Shown one piece after another: positions 8,364 through 11,380 of a stretch of 11,380 nucleotides of DNA. Source of the DNA: Larix sibirica. Lineage: Eukaryota > Streptophyta > Pinopsida > Pinales > Pinaceae. Positions within the stretch are counted from its first letter, which is position 1; each line of letters begins with the position of its first letter. The notes below the pieces were generated by a model that worked only from the letters and a program-made list of their open reading frames with translations, was not told the DNA's origin and did not search any database. A program made the position numbers and the translations under genes. The DNA lies in contig NWUY0300041941.1 in NCBI GenBank assembly GCA_004151065.3, forward strand, positions 8,432 to 19,811. Direction: 5' to 3'.

Positions 8364-9849
8364 GGCACTATATGTGGCAATGAGAAGAGCCTCCTGTATG
8401 GTAGGATATTGTCCTGAGTCTACCAATCTAGCTCAAATTTCACTGATCCTATCCTTGTTTGACCGCCTTCCCCTCTTGGCGTTTCCTTCCTTCATCGTTC
8501 TCTTGTTTTCCTTGAGTTTCAGCGGACCAGTTCCTAGACTGGGAGTCGGTTTAGTTTTCAGAATGGATGATTTCAACAGTTGAAGTTGGTTGTCAAGGAT
8601 GGAATGGACCTTGATGTTCTTACACGCTTCTTCCATATTGTCCAGGTCCAAATCTCCAAGGACCATATCATCCAGATCTTCATCTATGCACTCCGTCTCC
8701 TTCAGTTGATTTACCCTCGATCCATTTGGTGTGTCCTTCCCAGCTTTTACTTCCATCTGATCTCCCGTTGGTGGCGAGTGTTCTTTCTCCTACTCTGGGA
8801 GAGAGTTTTCCACTGAACTAGATTCCAAGGCCTCAAAACTATTAGTCTGAACAGTATTTTTCCTCGGATCTGGGCCTGTATGGAATCTCCCCGACCTTTT
8901 ACGAGTGGCTACTTTGACAAATACATCCTTATCTGTCTGTTCCAATGTATTACATCCGGGGATTTCAACAGGAAGATTAAGATTGTAGTCCCTCGCCAAG
9001 TGACCATGTATGTGACATCGACGACAGCAGAAGGGAATGTGTTCATAGTCCAGGGTTTGTAACCATTCCAAATCATCCCAGTTTAGAGTGATCCCCTCCG
9101 GGAGGGCTTTTTCTATATTCATATAAACACAAATACAGGCATAAGACACATACCTTCGTTGTTTGGTTTGATCAGATATCTTGACGAAATGGCCCAGGGT
9201 TTCACTGATATCTTGTAAAATTTCCAGATCCCAGTACTTTGCAGGAAGAGAGTAAAGACGGATCCAGACCGGAGTAATAGAGAGATCTTCCTTATCAAGG
9301 TTAAATGGTCCTTCCATATTCGGAGAAAGAGACCTGCAGAAAAATAGAAGTAAGGCCCTCCTTCAAAGGCCCGATCCTTATCTTCCATATTTAGGAATAC
9401 CATCAAAAGCGCTTCGATCCCAGTAAGAGATCAAAGTGTCCCTTGGATTTCCAGGTCGCATTGATCCACCATGTCAGTGCTTTTTCTGTAGGCCATATCC
9501 CCATAAACTTTCTAATAAGTGCATGGTTCGTCATGTATTGAATTCGTTCCTTTACTTTGGTTGAGTTTATTGTAATGGCCGGACTGCGAATGGATTTTGG
9601 TATACAAACTCCTCCTGTATCTCCTCTTCCTATAACCTTTTTCGCAATTCCCGGAATCCCTACTATGCCTTTCCTTTCCACTCCCTGCTTCTCAGGCCAT
9701 AGCTCCGGACCCTCTCCTCCTATCCCGACCTGCATGTCCACATTCCTTGCTTCATCCTGCTGCTGCACCCTGTCCCATGTCGTTTTCGTATCATTCATTG
9801 TGCCCTGAAGGGGAGGAGGGGGGATGCCCCTCCCTTGTGGTCGAACCAT
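8361..9849 (-). pseudogene. LINE ORF1: nucleic-acid-binding protein with DUF4283-like region and CCHC knuckle
   Basis: ORF1 proteins coat the element RNA. The chosen ATG at 9849 (MVRPQGRGIPPPP) has A at -3 and G at +4. The frame is open back to 9966, and a weaker ATG lies at 9933. The N-terminal part is Pro/Gly-rich. A DUF4283-like region follows: IRKFMGIWPTEKALTWW, FEGGPYFYFSAGLFLR, then TPVWIRLYSLPAKYWD. The zinc knuckle CRRCHIHGHLARDY has C-x2-C-x4-H, but the fourth ligand is Tyr (codon 8985-8987) instead of Cys. A hydrophilic, basic C-terminus follows. Breaks: one-base losses at the T runs 9405-9408 and 9303-9305, an in-frame TAG at 8790-8792, and a TGA at 8433-8435. Past that TGA the same frame stays open for 24 codons to the TAA overlapping the ORF2 ATG, so I take 8361 as the original end. 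Full length would be about 500 residues, usual for plant L1 ORF1. Confidence 0.85.
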
Positions 9850-10390
9850 CTTGCCTTCTCCCAGTCTGAGCTTGCTACACCACTGCCAAAAGTTGCAGAG
9901 GGTAATGTAGAATAATGACCCAAAATCAACCATTAAAGAGGAGCATTTCTTGGAGAAAATATCCACTCAACATCCTCTCTGCATCGATAGGGAGGTAACT
10001 TATTACTAATGCTTAGCATTGGCAGCATGTTGACGACACCAAAATTTAATTTGTGAGGGGTTTATTCCTATGAGGATTTAATGCAAGGTGTTCGAATTGT
10101 TCTCTATTCTATCTGGATTTCTGTGTGCTTTTATTGTTATGGTCATGCGAGGATGGAGGTGGTTTTAATGCGGCAGGAGAGTGATGCAGGGGATTATGTG
10201 TGGGTTTCTTCTGGAGTACTCTTTTTTTATTTCATTGTTGTTGTCGTCGGGTTGTTCTTTGGTGCTGGTGGTAAGACTAGTGGATTGCAGTGTCGTGGCT
10301 ACGTGAATTGTGCTTCGTGGCTATTGACTAGTGCCTTGGGTGTTTGACATAGGTGTGGTACTAATATTTGGGTATGTTGCTTTGGTGTCA
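9850..10390 (-). other. Possible LINE 5' leader with reversed strand composition
   Basis: No gene is supported. On the plus strand about 10040-10390 is rich in T and G and poor in C, and it contains an 88-codon open frame (10081-10347) with low-complexity Val/Phe/Gly content that I do not accept as a gene. Read in the LINE direction it is A/C-rich, which could be a 5' UTR. Composition changes sharply at about 10390, a candidate 5' end of the element. It might instead be an unrelated repeat lying in the opposite orientation. Confidence 0.3.
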
Positions 10391-10491
10391 TAGGGGGTCT
10401 TTTATGAATCCATATACAATGTTACAATTTACTAAATTTTAACACTGTAGATGGATTCAAAGACCCCCTATTAAAATTTAGTAAATTGTAA
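10391..10491. repeat. Interlocked inverted repeats (hairpin whose loop is repeated inverted after the stem)
   Basis: Arm A (10391-10413, TAGGGGGTCTTT-TAT-GAATCCAT) pairs with A' (10451-10470) over 20 bp with a 3-nt bulge. The 8-nt spacers on the inner side (10414-10421 and 10443-10450) are also complementary at 6 of 8 positions, giving a stem of about 26 bp. The 21-nt loop B (10422-10442) is the perfect reverse complement of B' (10471-10491), which follows A' without a gap. The order is therefore A-B-A'-B', a pseudoknot topology rather than a simple palindrome. Function is unknown; it lies at the border between LINE-like and AT-rich sequence. Confidence 0.85.
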
Positions 10492-10739
10492 AAATTCATT
10501 TTTAAAATTGCAATTAATTTCCACTGTCGAATTCTGTCAAATAACTTACCAGAAAGGGAATTAATTAGAATGGGGGATTGTGTTCATTCAAAGGGATTAT
10601 TAATTAATGTGAGGTTAATATATATAAGAGGTTAGTGGAGTACTAGCTAGAGGCCCACTATTTAGGCACATGTATAAAAATAATTCCCACTTTTTATACC
10701 AAGAGGAATTGTACCATCCAACGTCAAACAAGGGGGTCT
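10461..10739. repeat. Possible MITE-like segment with short terminal inverted repeats
   Basis: AGACCCCCT at 10461-10469 is the exact reverse complement of AGGGGGTCT at 10731-10739. The roughly 280-bp AT-rich non-coding interior would suit a MITE. No convincing target-site duplication flanks it, and the left end belongs to the inverted-repeat complex at 10391-10491, so the call is weak. Confidence 0.2.
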
Positions 10740-11380
10740 AAATATATATAGATCAATTTAGTACTAGTGATCACAACTTCCTAGCGAGACACCAAATTGA
10801 TGATCATCTTCCTAGCCTCTATTCTGATCCTTTCATGTGCCACTAGTAGTGACTCCATGTTTCCCTTCGTTCCATCATCTTGATGTCATAAGAACTCGTA
10901 GATGGGAGTGATATATACATTATCACCATGTGCACTAAAAATGGACTCATTAATTCACAACTCAATCCTAATTATCATAACCCATAAGTTTGTGCCTAAA
11001 TACAAGGACATGTTGACCATATTGCTATGTCCAATATCCCCGCCCATTTTGTATCCTTAATATTAAGAAAGAGGAACCTAGATTACCCAAGTTAGACCTA
11101 GTACAATATAAAGCATACTTTAGGGAAGCTATGGATATGTTTACTTATAACATGTCAATTCCAGGACAATCAAGGACTGAGGATCAACCTAGATAGAAAA
11201 CCTTTTTGTACCAGACCACATCCAAATATCCTCGAAGGTAGATAGCAATGACAAGGTATGATTTCTTGGAGTACTTTATCAACAAATCCACAAAACATAT
11301 AAATATATGACATACCATATTATTATAAAACATACCACACACACACATTGTTAAATGTACAACATCACGAGTCATTCTCC
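10492..11380. other. AT-rich non-coding stretch, no gene seen
   Basis: Both strands were read. Open frames are short and without recognisable motifs; for example, the 63-codon minus-strand frame at 11375-11184 is a Cys/Tyr/Val-rich product of AT-rich sequence. A TATATATAAG string near 10618 and short AT tracts look like ordinary AT-rich plant DNA. No tRNA, transposon domain or splice-supported exon was found. Confidence 0.6.
11336..11347. repeat. Short (CA)6 microsatellite
   Basis: Six perfect CA units, preceded by an AT-rich stretch. Short and probably of no function. Confidence 0.8.

Larger units (their letters stand above)
1..9966 (-). mobile_element. Degenerate plant L1-type LINE retrotransposon with an internal duplication
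   Basis: Minus-strand non-LTR retrotransposon. Seen in order: ORF1 with a nucleic-acid-binding region and zinc knuckle, ORF2 with endonuclease, reverse transcriptase, zf-RVT and RNase H, an extra ORF3, and a T/G-rich 3' tract. There are no LTRs, integrase or protease, which excludes Copia and Gypsy elements. The element is not autonomous as it stands: several frameshifts and at least nine in-frame stops break ORF1 and ORF2, and active-site residues are changed. The section from the end of the RT domain to ORF3 is present twice. The 3' end, poly(A) and target-site duplication are not in the window, and the exact 5' end is not resolved; 9966 is simply where the ORF1 frame opens after a stop. 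The class is sure; the family is not named. Confidence 0.93.

Noticed and set aside
10081-10347. Plus-strand open frame of 88 codons starting with ATG
   Set aside because: The product is low-complexity Val/Phe/Gly/Cys as expected from T/G-rich DNA, no domain or promoter is recognisable, and its end is not supported by any conserved feature.
10035-10389. 9-bp terminal inverted repeats GACACCAAA / TTTGGTGTC as ends of a DNA transposon
   Set aside because: A 9-bp inverted pair within 400 bp is expected by chance often enough, and no target duplication is present. Kept only as a remark in a finding.
11041-11200. Short plus-strand gag-like reading (KKEEPRLPKLDL...) after 11060
   Set aside because: Fewer than 45 codons before a stop, no supporting motif, and neighbouring frames look equally plausible.
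11184-11375. Minus-strand 63-codon frame near the right edge
   Set aside because: Short, AT-driven composition, no motif, no conserved context.

Overview
The window looks like repeat-rich nuclear DNA of a land plant. About 10 kb of it is the decayed body of a non-LTR retrotransposon (LINE) of the plant L1 type, read entirely on the minus strand. The plant assignment rests on the ORF1 protein, which has a DUF4283-like N-terminal region followed by a CCHC zinc knuckle. It also rests on ORF2, which carries an apurinic-type endonuclease, an L1-type reverse transcriptase, a zf-RVT domain and a C-terminal RNase H. The protein style reminds me of gymnosperm LINEs, but that is an impression and not proven. 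No host gene, rRNA or tRNA was recognised.

Layout, right to left in the sense direction of the LINE. About 9850-10390 is a possible 5' leader of uncertain extent. ORF1 runs 9849-8361, ORF2 runs 8361-4041, and an unexpected third ORF (ORF3) starts at 4036 and is cut off at an assembly N at 3326. Left of that N, a second copy of the same middle section resumes inside ORF2 at the end of the reverse transcriptase. It runs through zf-RVT and RNase H (3325-1430) and then through ORF3 to its natural end (1425-431). Positions 1-430 look like a 3' UTR, and the 3' end with any poly(A) lies outside the window. The order is that of one LINE with an internal tandem duplication of about 2.6 kb (721-3325 and 3329-5920, roughly 87% identical by eye). 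CAAAGG microhomology lies at the join.

How the genes fit together. ORF1 would bind the element RNA and ORF2 would nick DNA and reverse-transcribe. Both are broken here by stops and frameshifts. ORF1 ends and ORF2 begins in a TAATGA overlap. The same TAATGA string occurs at the ORF2/ORF3 boundary in both copies, where ORF3's ATG follows ORF2's stop by 4 nt. This suggests a three-ORF element using termination-reinitiation. ORF3 is the least expected item: apart from one frame break shared by both copies and one at a G8 run, it stays free of stops while ORF2 has collected many. I do not recognise its product.

Right of about 10390 the sequence turns AT-rich and non-coding. It opens with a striking interlocked inverted repeat (10391-10491) in which a hairpin's loop is itself repeated, inverted, directly after the stem. 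Possible MITE-like ends and a short CA microsatellite follow. Nothing else in 10492-11380 could be supported.
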